Assembly (NCBI GenBank): GCA_964342585.1
Contig: CAYFHK010000117.1
Span: 1 to 8,261 of the forward strand
Reading direction: 5' to 3'
DNA: 8,261 nucleotides
Source: Parvularcula sp964342585
Lineage (GTDB): Bacteria; Pseudomonadota; Alphaproteobacteria; Caulobacterales; Parvularculaceae
Of the stretch, positions 1-6,571 are shown in pieces. Numbering within the stretch: the stretch's first letter is position 1; each line of letters begins with the position of its first letter. The notes beneath the pieces were generated by a model, which worked only from the letters and a program-made list of their open reading frames with translations, was not told the DNA's origin and did not search any database. Both the position numbers and the translations under genes were made by a program.

Positions 1-915
1 GCGGCCCGCTGCGTCTCCGTTGGCGATGCGGACCTTTATGTCGCCTGCGGGGTGGAAGGCATGAGCCGCGCGCCCATCGTGATGAAAAAGCCCACAGAAG
101 CCTTCACGCGCCAAGCAGAAGCGTATGACACCACCATTCAGCCACGCTTCATGAACCCCGTGTTCAAAAAGGAATGGGGCTACGAGACAATGCCCGAGAC
201 GGCGGAAAACGTCGCGAAGGAATTCGGCATCTCTCGCGAACGGAGCGATGCGTACGCGTATAATTCACAACAGCGCTACGCCCAGGCGGCTGCGCGCGGC
301 TTCTACGATGATGAGATCATGTCGATGGAGGTCGCCACGGCGAACCGCAAAGTGCAAGCCACCGTCGATAAAGACGAGCACCCGCGCCCAGACACCTCAC
401 TTGAAAAAATGGGCCAGCTGCGCCCCCTCTTCGAAGGCGGCGTCGTCACGGCGGCCAACGCATCGGGTATCAATGACGGCGCTGGCGCGATCTTCGTTGG
501 TTCACGTGCGGCCGGTGAGAAGCACGGCATCAAACCGATGGCCCGCATTCTTTCAGGCGCGATCGCCGGTGTGCCGCCGCGCACCATGGGCATTGGGCCG
601 GGTTATGCCATCCCAAAGGCGCTTGAGCGTGCTGGCCTGACCTTGAAAGACATGGACCTCATCGAGATCAACGAGGCCTTTGCCTGCCAGGTGCTGGGCT
701 GCAACGAGATCCTCAAGCTCGCAGATGATGAAGAGCGGCTAAACCCCAATGGCGGCGCTATCGCCATCGGCCACCCGCTCGGCGCTTCCGGCGTGCGCTT
801 GGCCCTCACCGGCGCGCGGTCGCTGGCAGAGCGCTGCGGCCGCTATGCGGTGATCTCGGCTTGTATCGGTGTCGGCCAAGGCATCGCCATGGTGATCGAG
901 CGCGAGGACGCATAA
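1..915 (+). CDS. Thiolase (3-oxoadipyl-CoA / acetyl-CoA acyltransferase type), 5'-truncated by window edge
   Basis: C-terminal ~304 residues of a thiolase, open from base 1 and ending at TAA 913-915. Thiolases cleave 3-oxoacyl-CoA with CoA to give acetyl-CoA and a shortened acyl-CoA, in the cytoplasm. Seen: the thiolase GGVE-MSRAP-like stretch (CGVEGMSRAP, bases 49-78), NEAF with its active-site Asn (670-672), the NPNGGAIAIGHPLGASG signature with catalytic His (772-774), and the C-terminal CIGVGQG motif with the second catalytic Cys (862-864). The nucleophilic Cys of the N-terminal CGSG motif should lie about ten residues upstream of base 1. YDTTI followed by RF-NP, MPETAENVA and DEHPRPDTSLE resemble PcaF/PaaJ (aromatic and phenylacetate degradation), but a general fatty-acid beta-oxidation thiolase is not excluded, so no symbol is assigned. 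The family is about 400 residues long, so roughly 95 are missing to the left. No other pathway gene is in view to settle the substrate. Confidence 0.95.
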   Translation, partial: AARCVSVGDADLYVACGVEGMSRAPIVMKKPTEAFTRQAEAYDTTIQPRFMNPVFKKEWGYETMPETAENVAKEFGISRERSDAYAYNSQQRYAQAAARGFYDDEIMSMEVATANRKVQATVDKDEHPRPDTSLEKMGQLRPLFEGGVVTAANASGINDGAGAIFVGSRAAGEKHGIKPMARILSGAIAGVPPRTMGIGPGYAIPKALERAGLTLKDMDLIEINEAFACQVLGCNEILKLADDEERLNPNGGAIAIGHPLGASGVRLALTGARSLAERCGRYAVISACIGVGQGIAMVIEREDA

Positions 916-936
916 GCGTCGCGGAACATCTCATAT

Positions 937-958
937 CGCCCCGACGTTGTTCGGGGCG
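937..958 (+). promoter_or_regulatory. GC-rich hairpin between the thiolase gene and the small downstream gene
   Basis: Perfect 8-bp inverted repeat, CGCCCCGA (937-944) and TCGGGGCG (951-958), with a 6-nt loop, 21 nt after the thiolase stop. No T tract follows on either strand, so it is not a classical intrinsic terminator. The right arm ends two bases before the ATG at 961 and contains the only G-rich stretch that could pair with 16S rRNA. The hairpin could therefore end or attenuate thiolase transcription, protect its 3' end, or limit translation of the next gene. The structure is seen; the role is inferred. Confidence 0.45.
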
Positions 959-960
959 GT

Positions 961-1296
961 ATGGCAGACTATCCAATCACACCTGACGGTCGATACTTCG
1001 TTGCGTCGGGACGCCTCTGGCGACGCACCAATCCGCGCCTGCCGGAAGATGAACGGCAACGCCTCGTCCGTGATTTGATGAAAGCCAGACGCGCCGTTCG
1101 TGATGCGAGCAGTGCCGAGGAAAAAGGCGCCGCCCGCCAAGACGTTCACGCAGCGAAGGTCGCCTTGGGCGAACGCGGCCCAGTATGGTGGGACGATGAC
1201 GCCCCCGACTACACGCGCTTCGCGCCCCAAAACACATCGTATGGCGATTGGTGGAATCGCTATCAGAAAACCGAGAAAAAGGCGGAGACGAGCTAG
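961..1296 (+). CDS. Conserved hypothetical protein, 111 aa, with ALGERGPVWW motif
   Basis: Small soluble, charged protein with no signal peptide or membrane segment. It has three parts: an N-terminal block (DYPITPDGRYFVASGRLWRR, about residues 3-22), a charged region likely to be a helical hairpin (about 30-75, rich in Arg, Ala and Glu), and a C-terminal block with ALGERGPVWWDDDAPDY (about 76-92). I recall short proteobacterial hypothetical proteins with the same start and the same GPVWW block, so I take it as a real gene, but no function is known to me. ATG 961 matches the usual family N-terminus and is the only start codon in frame after the thiolase stop. It lacks a properly spaced Shine-Dalgarno, because the preceding G-rich stretch lies in a hairpin. 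The gene lies 45 nt after the thiolase gene in the same reading frame, so cotranscription is possible. Its TAG overlaps the stop of the opposing gene. Confidence 0.75.
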   Translation: MADYPITPDGRYFVASGRLWRRTNPRLPEDERQRLVRDLMKARRAVRDASSAEEKGAARQDVHAAKVALGERGPVWWDDDAPDYTRFAPQNTSYGDWWNRYQKTEKKAETS

Positions 1297-2477
1297 CGCG
1301 GCGTGATGGACGCATCGAGGCTTTCATAGTCGCCGCTATTGCTTAACAAGAGCGCAATCGGCCGCAGCGGTTCGATCCGTGCCATGATGATGATCGCAAG
1401 CGCCATTAAGGGTACAGCAATCAGCGTCCCTGCCGGCCCCCACAAGAAGCCCCAGATCAGAATAGAAACGAGCAGCACGAGGGGCGAAAGCGCCATCTCG
1501 CGCCCCTGCAGACGCGGATCGACGTAATTGCCCATCACCTGTTCGATCAGAAACAGACCTGCGCCGATGATCATCGCGGTCCCAAAGTCCTTGGTGGCCA
1601 AAGCAAAGCCGAAGGGCAGTAGGCCTGACAGCAAGGAGCCGATGGTGGGAATGTAGTTCAATAGGAAGGTCAAAATGATCCAGACCGGGATCAAATCGAC
1701 GCCAAAGGGCAACAGCCAAAGACCATAAAGCCCTGCCGTCAGCACACCTAGCAATGTCCGCACCAAGAGATACCAGCGGAAACTTTGCGCCGCGGTCCGA
1801 ACCGCAGGCATCCAGCGATCTTCATGATCGGCCACGCGCGCGAGCTTTTCACACCATTGCGACCCTTCGGTCAGCATGAGAAGGGTGAAGAAAAAGATCA
1901 GCAAACCCATGGAAACAATGGCCGTCACTGAACCAAGAATGGATTGCGCAAACCGGCCGATCTGCCCGACCAAGCCCGACGTCGCTTCTTCGTTACCTGC
2001 ATTGACGCCAAGGGTGCGCTGCATCCATTGTCGAAGATCGCCCAACGCCCCGCTATCGGTCATCTGCGCAACCCGTTGGCCGAGTTGATCGACAATCTCC
2101 GGCAAGGCCTGAGCCACGTTTCGTGCAACAAAATAGATGCCGCCGAGAAAGACGGCGATCACGAGGAGAACGAGCGCCATTGCCACTGCCCGCCCGATCC
2201 AGCGCAAGCCCTTCGGCATACGTCCTTGTACCGCGCTCTCGATCGGATGGATGACTAAGGCCACAAAGTAGGCGAAGGTCAGCGGCATGACGATCCACAT
2301 CGTCGCCTTCAGCATCCACAAAATGGCAAGCGTCGCGATGATACCTAAAGCCCAGCTGCGCACACGCGCAGCATCTGGCGCGGCCGGCGGCACCGTGAGC
2401 ATGGTCGGCGCCTCGGTCTTTTCTTCCGAAGCGCGACTTAAGGGCTGTCGGGCCTCACCGACGGGCTGATAGGTCAT
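1293..2477 (-). CDS. AI-2E/PerM family membrane transporter
   Basis: 394-residue polytopic inner-membrane protein of the AI-2E (PerM/TqsA) family, whose members include the E. coli autoinducer-2 exporter TqsA and some Na+/H+ antiporters; the substrate here is unknown. Seen: a hydrophilic N-terminus of about 40 residues, hydrophobic segments near 42-58, 60-77 and 96-117, a long non-membrane stretch of about 120-185, then further membrane segments from about 186. Family motifs are LNYIPTIGSLLSGLLPFG and, later, VDPRLQGREMALSPL followed by a conserved GFLWGPAGTLIAVPL block. The start is ATG 2477, with AGAGGA (2484-2489) six bases upstream. A TTG six bases earlier would touch that ribosome site and is rejected. 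It is last in the minus-strand series, 81 nt after ydbL, and may be read through from it. Its stop codon shares CTAG with the opposing small gene. No AI-2 synthesis gene is in view, so a role in quorum sensing should not be assumed. Confidence 0.92.
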   Translation of the reverse strand: MTYQPVGEARQPLSRASEEKTEAPTMLTVPPAAPDAARVRSWALGIIATLAILWMLKATMWIVMPLTFAYFVALVIHPIESAVQGRMPKGLRWIGRAVAMALVLLVIAVFLGGIYFVARNVAQALPEIVDQLGQRVAQMTDSGALGDLRQWMQRTLGVNAGNEEATSGLVGQIGRFAQSILGSVTAIVSMGLLIFFFTLLMLTEGSQWCEKLARVADHEDRWMPAVRTAAQSFRWYLLVRTLLGVLTAGLYGLWLLPFGVDLIPVWIILTFLLNYIPTIGSLLSGLLPFGFALATKDFGTAMIIGAGLFLIEQVMGNYVDPRLQGREMALSPLVLLVSILIWGFLWGPAGTLIAVPLMALAIIIMARIEPLRPIALLLSNSGDYESLDASITPR

Positions 2478-2483
2478 GTTCAA

Positions 2484-2506
2484 TCCTCTGCGTCATCAAA
2501 ACGCAG
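2484..2506 (-). promoter_or_regulatory. Ribosome site of the AI-2E gene abutting a leader hairpin
   Basis: On the minus strand a 6-bp perfect stem, CTGCGT/ACGCAG (arms 2501-2506 and 2488-2493, 7-nt loop), runs directly into the Shine-Dalgarno AGAGGA (2484-2489). Two bases of the SD belong to the stem. Folding could limit translation of the AI-2E gene relative to ydbL. The SD decides ATG 2477 as the start. The repeat is seen; a regulatory effect is inferred. Confidence 0.4.
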
Positions 2507-2530
2507 GGATCAGCCAAGGTGTTCCCTCAA

Positions 2531-2555
2531 CGCCGACATGACCGCGGCGTCGGCG
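2531..2555 (-). other. Inverted repeat just downstream of ydbL (weak terminator candidate)
   Basis: A perfect 7-bp inverted repeat, CGCCGAC (2531-2537) and GTCGGCG (2549-2555), with an 11-nt loop, begins four bases after the ydbL stop codon in the minus direction. On the minus strand it is followed by TTGAGGG rather than a T tract, so it may be a weak or processing-type 3' end instead of an intrinsic terminator. If it does not terminate, ydbL and the AI-2E gene share a transcript. Confidence 0.3.
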
Positions 2556-2558
2556 CCC

Positions 2559-2909
2559 TTAGGGCTTGCGGACCCACTCGCCGCGCTCGTTCTGGACACA
2601 GTGACCAGAAGGCGCGCCGTTGATCAGGCGCTCTGCCGTGGTGGCCGCCGCCACTGCGAGCGTCACCCCGTTTTTGGCGGCCAAATCGGCATAGGCCGCA
2701 TTACGGCGTTGATTGATCTCGCGCACATTGCGTCGAAGCGCATCGTCCACCGCGCCATCGTCGATGATGCCTAGATAGCCATCGATTCGCTCACCGATGA
2801 TGCATTGTGATTTCGCCTGATCGATATCGGCGGGCGCCGCGATCGCGACACTCGCCATCAAGGTCAAACCCGCTGCTGCGATCCATGCGCCAAGTGTTTT
2901 GTTCGGCAT
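2559..2909 (-). CDS. ydbL: YdbL family periplasmic protein (DUF1318)
   Basis: 116-residue exported protein. Residues 1-24 form a signal peptide with hydrophobic core (AWIAAAGLTLMASVAIA, probable cleavage after A24). The mature part has the YdbL landmarks: GERIDGYLG (39-47), INQRRNAAYADLAAKNG (65-81), AERLI (92-96) and the terminal NERGEWVRKP block. In E. coli, YdbL is a periplasmic factor that modulates the YdbH-YnbE phospholipid bridge; the same role is inferred here from family and gene order. The start is ATG 2909, with GGAGG (2916-2920) six bases upstream; the frame stays open upstream, but that part overlaps ynbE and lacks a signal peptide. Only 11 nt separate it from ynbE, and the ynbE TGA runs straight into the ydbL GGAGG, so the two are surely cotranscribed. 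Unusual: the mature protein has two cysteines, C36 and C104, which could form a disulfide. Confidence 0.93.
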   Translation of the reverse strand: MPNKTLGAWIAAAGLTLMASVAIAAPADIDQAKSQCIIGERIDGYLGIIDDGAVDDALRRNVREINQRRNAAYADLAAKNGVTLAVAAATTAERLINGAPSGHCVQNERGEWVRKP

Positions 2910-2920
2910 GGGTGGCCTCC

Positions 2921-3127
2921 TCAGAAAATGTCGGGATTGTTGGCGATCAGATCTTCCACGTCCCGCTCCAGGCGCACGCGCACCTCTTGCTCGATTTTGA
3001 CGTTGAGATTGATCTCGATCGGCTCGTCGGGGGCTTGCACCTTCACCGTTGCGCAAGCGGACAGGGCCACGCCGAGCACCATCGCGACCGCGACGGGTTT
3101 CAGCGGCGCTGGGAGATATGGGGTCAC
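2921..3127 (-). CDS. ynbE: YnbE family outer-membrane lipoprotein
   Basis: 68-residue precursor with a lipobox: hydrophobic stretch AVAMVLGVALSAC, LSA|C with lipidated Cys25, leaving a 44-residue mature lipoprotein. The residue after Cys is Ala, not Asp, which fits sorting to the outer membrane. The mature part strongly resembles E. coli YnbE: VKVQAPDEPIEINLNVKIEQ, then RLERDVEDLIANNPDIF, ending in the family's characteristic short C-terminus with final Phe. In E. coli, YnbE pairs with YdbH to extend a beta-groove bridge from the inner to the outer membrane. The start is GTG 3127 (no ATG is available), supported by GAGGAG (3135-3140) seven bases upstream. It lies 62 nt downstream of ydbH and 11 nt upstream of ydbL, the same order as in E. 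coli. Confidence 0.93.
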   Translation of the reverse strand: MTPYLPAPLKPVAVAMVLGVALSACATVKVQAPDEPIEINLNVKIEQEVRVRLERDVEDLIANNPDIF

Positions 3128-3158
3128 GGTGGCGCTCCTCTTCTCGATGATGACTTAT

Positions 3159-3187
3159 GCCACTTTCCCCGCCAATGGCAAAGCGGC
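3159..3187 (-). promoter_or_regulatory. Intercistronic hairpin between ydbH and ynbE
   Basis: On the minus strand GCCGCTTT (3187-3180) can pair with AAAGTGGC (3166-3159), eight pairs including one G-U. Inside the loop GCC/GGC (3179-3177 and 3173-3171) can pair around ATT. It begins three bases after the ydbH stop and fills much of the 62-nt gap. No T tract follows, so an mRNA-stability or partial-attenuation element is more likely than a terminator. Such a structure could set different levels of the 944-aa YdbH and its 68-aa partner. Confidence 0.35.
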
Positions 3188-3189
3188 GC

Positions 3190-6024
3190 TCATGGTGCGC
3201 CCTGTTCGTCTTCCAGCGCGCGCAATTGTTGCAGTTGAAGACCAAAATCACGGGACACCCGCGCCTGATCCACCAATTCTAGCAAAGGCGCCTCTAATTT
3301 GATGCGCAGCTTCACGGGTGTTTCAATTTCGTTATCCGACGGCGCTTGATCGAATTTTACAGCGCTCGACCCATCAAAATCGAGGTCGAAATTGAGCGTG
3401 CCGTCGAGGCGCCCATCGACGCGCCCTTCGAATGAGTCATAGCGCAAATCCTCAAGCACATCGAAGGCAAGCCGGGCCTGGGCATTTGATTGCGCGGCGG
3501 CAGTCGCTGCCTGCCCGGTATAGCGAATGACGCCTGGCTCCAAAGATTGGAAGAGACCGTTTTCGATCCGCAGGGCGAAATCCTCGATGACCAGGGGCAA
3601 CTCCGCGCGGACCCGGCCCTCACCGGTCAGCCCTTCGATCCCAGCTTGCGCAAGCAGCGCGTCGAGATTGACATCGTCGGCGCGCAAGGTGGCCACTGCA
3701 TCGGCGTCGAACCCAATTTCGGCATCCTCGGTGTAAAGCGTCCCGCCGAACCAGGGGAAGGCCGCACGGTGGATGATCAGCGAATCGTTGCCGGGCAATG
3801 TGAAGGAGACCTCGCCATCCTCAAGCGGGAACGCCCGCAGATCGATAAGGTCGACATTGAGTGTCTGGCGGCCATCGGTCGCCGGCGGCAACAGGCTCGA
3901 CAACGCCACTGTGCCCGACAGCCCCCGCGTCTCTGCCACCGCAACCCCGGGACCTGAAAAGCTCAGATTGCGGACATTAGCCTGCCCACGGCTTGTTACG
4001 CCCTCGTCAGACCACTCTGCTGCGGCGCTAAGGTCGAGGCCCCCAGATGCGTTCGCGATCAGACCGCGTAAGGCGGGGAGAATGGCCATGGGTTGCAGCA
4101 GCCCAGGCGCAAAATTGAGCCCGTCGCTTTCAAACTGCGCCGATCCTTTCCCCGTGGCGAGGTGATGCCGCCCGCGCAGCGTGCCGATAACGCGCCCGGA
4201 ACGGTCAAGCTGCGCCTTCAGCGCAAACGTCGACTGACCGCCCGGCGCAAGCTGGCCATCGCCTGAGACGTGGAGCGGCGCGATGTCGGGCGCAGGCTTT
4301 ACCTGGGCAAGGGTGAGCCCATTGATCGCCAACCGTGTCGTCCATTCATCCGTGGGCGTTTGTTGAGCCGTCACCGATAGATCAGGGCGGGAAACACGCA
4401 ATTGATCAGGGATGACCGATTCGCCTTGGTCCCACCGCGCCTCAGCCGTCGCCGCGCTGTCAGCAGGAGCGCGATAGCGAAGCCCCGTCCGTATACGGCT
4501 TGCATTTACCGTGCTTTCGGCAACTTGCGCGGCAGCGCTATCGACCTGCAACGATCCCGCAAGATTGAGCGCGCCATCCTCATGCTGTTCAAACCAGGGC
4601 TCGTTCTGCGTGGGGCACAGCGTCGTGCCGCGAAGCGTCGCCGATGCAGCGGTCGAGCGAAGCCGCGCCCGAGACAGGGAAAGGCAGCTCTCCTCCGCTG
4701 CCAAGACTTGTGTCGTCCCAAGGGCCGGGTCCACCACCAGTCTGACGCGGCCCGTCACTTCATTCCCGCTCACGGCGATACCATCCATGGGTGCCGAAAA
4801 GCTATCTAATCGACGCAGCGCGATCTCTACATCGACGCGATCATCCAGCGCCTGCGTGCCCGTGATCGACGCCTCGATTCCCTCGGCCGTCATTCCCTCA
4901 TACGCTGCGCGGTCAATGACGAGGGTGGCAACCGTGCGCATCGGCTCGCCCGTTTGTTGTTCCGCTCGCGCTTCGATGCGGCCCGTTACCGGAGACGAAG
5001 CGATCTCGATAACGCCCGCTGCCTCATATCGGTCATCCGCATAACGCAGGAATGGCAACACCCCCATCTCCGACAACGTCACCGCAAAACCGTCCTCGCC
5101 GGCGATGGCAATTGGCACATCGATCCGTGCTTCGAGCAAGCCGGATGTGAGCGAACCTGATATCGCACCATCGAGGGAAAGCGTATTGATCGGCACACCT
5201 ATGGACTTTGCGCGGTCTCTCACACTGCCGAACCGATCGGCAGCGGGCCGCGCCTCCAAAACCTTTAAATCGGCGCTGAACTGTCCCTCGCCTGCCATCC
5301 AGTCCCCGGCCAATAAGCGGGAGATATCGTCATAGGTGCCACTGGCTCGCAACATGGCCCGGTCCGTTGCGCCAACGGGCGTTTCTACCCCCCCGGCGAG
5401 ATCTGCTTCCACACGCGCGGCCCCTTGACCGTCAATCGTGACCTCGCCCTGCGCGGACAGTGTATTGGCGACAATGCCGCGCAGCCCGATGCTCTCCGCG
5501 CGCGCATTCATACGCGCAGCGCCGCCCTCGCCAACGCGCCACTCGCCCGCGATGGTGACCAACCCCTCGCCTTCGGGCGTGAGGATCGTCAGCTCACTGT
5601 CGGAAATCGACAGGCTGGAGAATGGCAGCGTTTCGAGATCGATCGGCTCGCCGGCCCGTTCCTGTCCGCCCTCACGCGGGAAAGATGGCAAGCGGATGGC
5701 GCCGGTTTCATCGATACGGACGGTGAGCCGCGCCCCGTCGATCACGACCTCGTCTAGTGCCCGATCCTGCCGCAACGTCGCGAGATCGTAAGTCAGCCGC
5801 GCCGTCGCCTCGTCACGCTGCCCGTCTGGGCCCGCCGCGACATCGATTGCGAGGGTAGTGAGCGAAAAGGTCCGCACCGAAACCTCAGGCGCGATCAGCC
5901 CCTGTCCGTCCGCGATCCGTTCAAGCGTGGTCGCGAGCAACGGCTTTCGCCCCAGGACGAGACCGAGCGCGATGAGCGCTACGATGAGCAAGATGCTGCC
6001 CGCGATCCAGACTAGCCACTTCAT
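3190..6024 (-). CDS. ydbH: YdbH family AsmA-like intermembrane phospholipid transport protein
   Basis: 944-residue protein with an N-terminal signal anchor (MKWLVWIAGSILLIVALIAL, membrane segment about residues 4-26) and a long periplasmic chain of short beta-strand-like repeats, as in AsmA-like bridge proteins (YhdP, TamB, YdbH). The C-terminal module (about 795-925) is diagnostic: GEGRVRAELPLVIED from residue 801, RIENGLFQSLEPGVIRYTG, a LAFDVLEDLRYDSFEG block and DGTLNFDLDFDGSS, followed by PVKLRIKLEAPLLELV. These mirror the conserved E. coli YdbH end (G-LPL, V--G-----PG--RY, AL-DF-YD). In E. coli, YdbH (879 aa) with YnbE helps carry phospholipid to the outer membrane, redundantly with YhdP and TamB. 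Some databases carry an older 'dicarboxylate transport' label for this domain, which should not be followed. ATG 6024 is preceded by AGGGG. It begins 70 nt after moaC and is followed by ynbE and ydbL. Whether it has its own promoter is not clear. Confidence 0.94.
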   Translation of the reverse strand: MKWLVWIAGSILLIVALIALGLVLGRKPLLATTLERIADGQGLIAPEVSVRTFSLTTLAIDVAAGPDGQRDEATARLTYDLATLRQDRALDEVVIDGARLTVRIDETGAIRLPSFPREGGQERAGEPIDLETLPFSSLSISDSELTILTPEGEGLVTIAGEWRVGEGGAARMNARAESIGLRGIVANTLSAQGEVTIDGQGAARVEADLAGGVETPVGATDRAMLRASGTYDDISRLLAGDWMAGEGQFSADLKVLEARPAADRFGSVRDRAKSIGVPINTLSLDGAISGSLTSGLLEARIDVPIAIAGEDGFAVTLSEMGVLPFLRYADDRYEAAGVIEIASSPVTGRIEARAEQQTGEPMRTVATLVIDRAAYEGMTAEGIEASITGTQALDDRVDVEIALRRLDSFSAPMDGIAVSGNEVTGRVRLVVDPALGTTQVLAAEESCLSLSRARLRSTAASATLRGTTLCPTQNEPWFEQHEDGALNLAGSLQVDSAAAQVAESTVNASRIRTGLRYRAPADSAATAEARWDQGESVIPDQLRVSRPDLSVTAQQTPTDEWTTRLAINGLTLAQVKPAPDIAPLHVSGDGQLAPGGQSTFALKAQLDRSGRVIGTLRGRHHLATGKGSAQFESDGLNFAPGLLQPMAILPALRGLIANASGGLDLSAAAEWSDEGVTSRGQANVRNLSFSGPGVAVAETRGLSGTVALSSLLPPATDGRQTLNVDLIDLRAFPLEDGEVSFTLPGNDSLIIHRAAFPWFGGTLYTEDAEIGFDADAVATLRADDVNLDALLAQAGIEGLTGEGRVRAELPLVIEDFALRIENGLFQSLEPGVIRYTGQAATAAAQSNAQARLAFDVLEDLRYDSFEGRVDGRLDGTLNFDLDFDGSSAVKFDQAPSDNEIETPVKLRIKLEAPLLELVDQARVSRDFGLQLQQLRALEDEQGAP

Positions 6025-6045
6025 GCCGCCCCTATGCTCATCCTC

Positions 6046-6068
6046 AGCTATGCGCGTTTACCATAGCT
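6046..6068. promoter_or_regulatory. Inverted repeat upstream of ydbH (operator or leader hairpin candidate)
   Basis: Perfect 7-bp inverted repeat AGCTATG (6046-6052) and CATAGCT (6062-6068) with a 9-nt spacer, in the 70-nt gap between moaC and ydbH, ending 21 bases upstream of the ydbH start. It could be a dimeric regulator site or a leader hairpin. It is not a good terminator for moaC because no T tract follows. It is the clearest sign that ydbH may have separate control from the moa genes, but no convincing -35/-10 pair is visible. Confidence 0.35.
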
Positions 6069-6094
6069 AGCGCGTGAAGCGAACTTGGCCGTCG

Positions 6095-6571
6095 TTACGC
6101 CCCGGCTGGCGAGCGATCCCGCGTTCCGCCGGTCTTCTCGACCAAGGAGATGTCCGAAATGACCATGGCCTGATCGACCGCTTTCAGCATGTCGTAGAGC
6201 GTCAGGCACGCAACGCTCACCGCCGTCAGCGCCTCCATCTCAACACCTGTCTTCCCGTCGGTTTTCGCTATCGACGTGACGCGAAGGCCCGGCAGATCTG
6301 CATCGACGGTGATCGTCACATCCGCCTTCGTCAGCGGCAGGGGATGGCAAAGGGGGATCAGATCGCTGGTACGCTTCGCGCCCGCAATGCCAGCAATCAT
6401 TGCCACGCTGATCACATCGCCTTTCTTCGTCCCTTCACGCACTGCATTGAGCGTCTCGGGCGCTGTCTTGATACTACCCACGGCCTTTGCCGTGCGCGCG
6501 GTGATGGGCTTGTCGCTCACATCGACCATCACCGGGCGGCCATCGGCAGAGAAATGTGTCAGCTTACTCAT
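6095..6571 (-). CDS. moaC: Cyclic pyranopterin monophosphate synthase MoaC
   Basis: 158-residue cytoplasmic enzyme of molybdenum cofactor synthesis. With MoaA it converts GTP to cyclic pyranopterin monophosphate; MoaC acts on the 3',8-cyclo-GTP intermediate. The length is typical (about 160). Seen: the MSKLTHFSADGRPVMVDVS start, KKGD with active-site Lys50, AGAKRTSDLIPLCHPLPL with His76, TGKTGVEMEALTAVS, and YDMLKAV with catalytic Asp127 and Lys130 (E. coli Asp128/Lys131). The C-terminus is SLVEKTGG plus a short tail. ATG 6571 overlaps the moaB stop as ATGA, which argues for translational coupling and fits the weak Shine-Dalgarno. An in-frame ATG 36 bases upstream would add 12 residues inside moaB and is not favoured. 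No moaA, moaD or moaE is in the window. Confidence 0.97.
   Translation of the reverse strand: MSKLTHFSADGRPVMVDVSDKPITARTAKAVGSIKTAPETLNAVREGTKKGDVISVAMIAGIAGAKRTSDLIPLCHPLPLTKADVTITVDADLPGLRVTSIAKTDGKTGVEMEALTAVSVACLTLYDMLKAVDQAMVISDISLVEKTGGTRDRSPAGA

Noticed and set aside
1365..1380. GGTTCGATCC resembling a tRNA T-loop
   Set aside because: It lies inside the AI-2E coding sequence (Ile-Glu-Pro region) with no matching acceptor, anticodon or D arms.
1876..2258. Plus-strand open frames opposite the AI-2E gene
   Set aside because: They have no motifs, start sites or signal, while the opposite strand encodes a clear membrane protein.
2478..2483. TTG start two codons upstream for the AI-2E gene
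   Set aside because: It directly abuts the AGAGGA ribosome site with no spacing; ATG 2477 has a normal six-base spacing.
2910..3251. N-terminal extension of the ydbL frame
   Set aside because: It overlaps ynbE and the ydbH end, is Arg-rich and low complexity, and would bury the signal peptide. ATG 2909 has a GGAGG six bases upstream.
3490..5791. Several plus-strand open frames of 70-177 codons opposite ydbH
   Set aside because: They are antisense shadows of a long GC-rich gene: Arg/Ser/Ala-rich, without domains or ribosome sites, and on the strand opposite a protein with clear family motifs.
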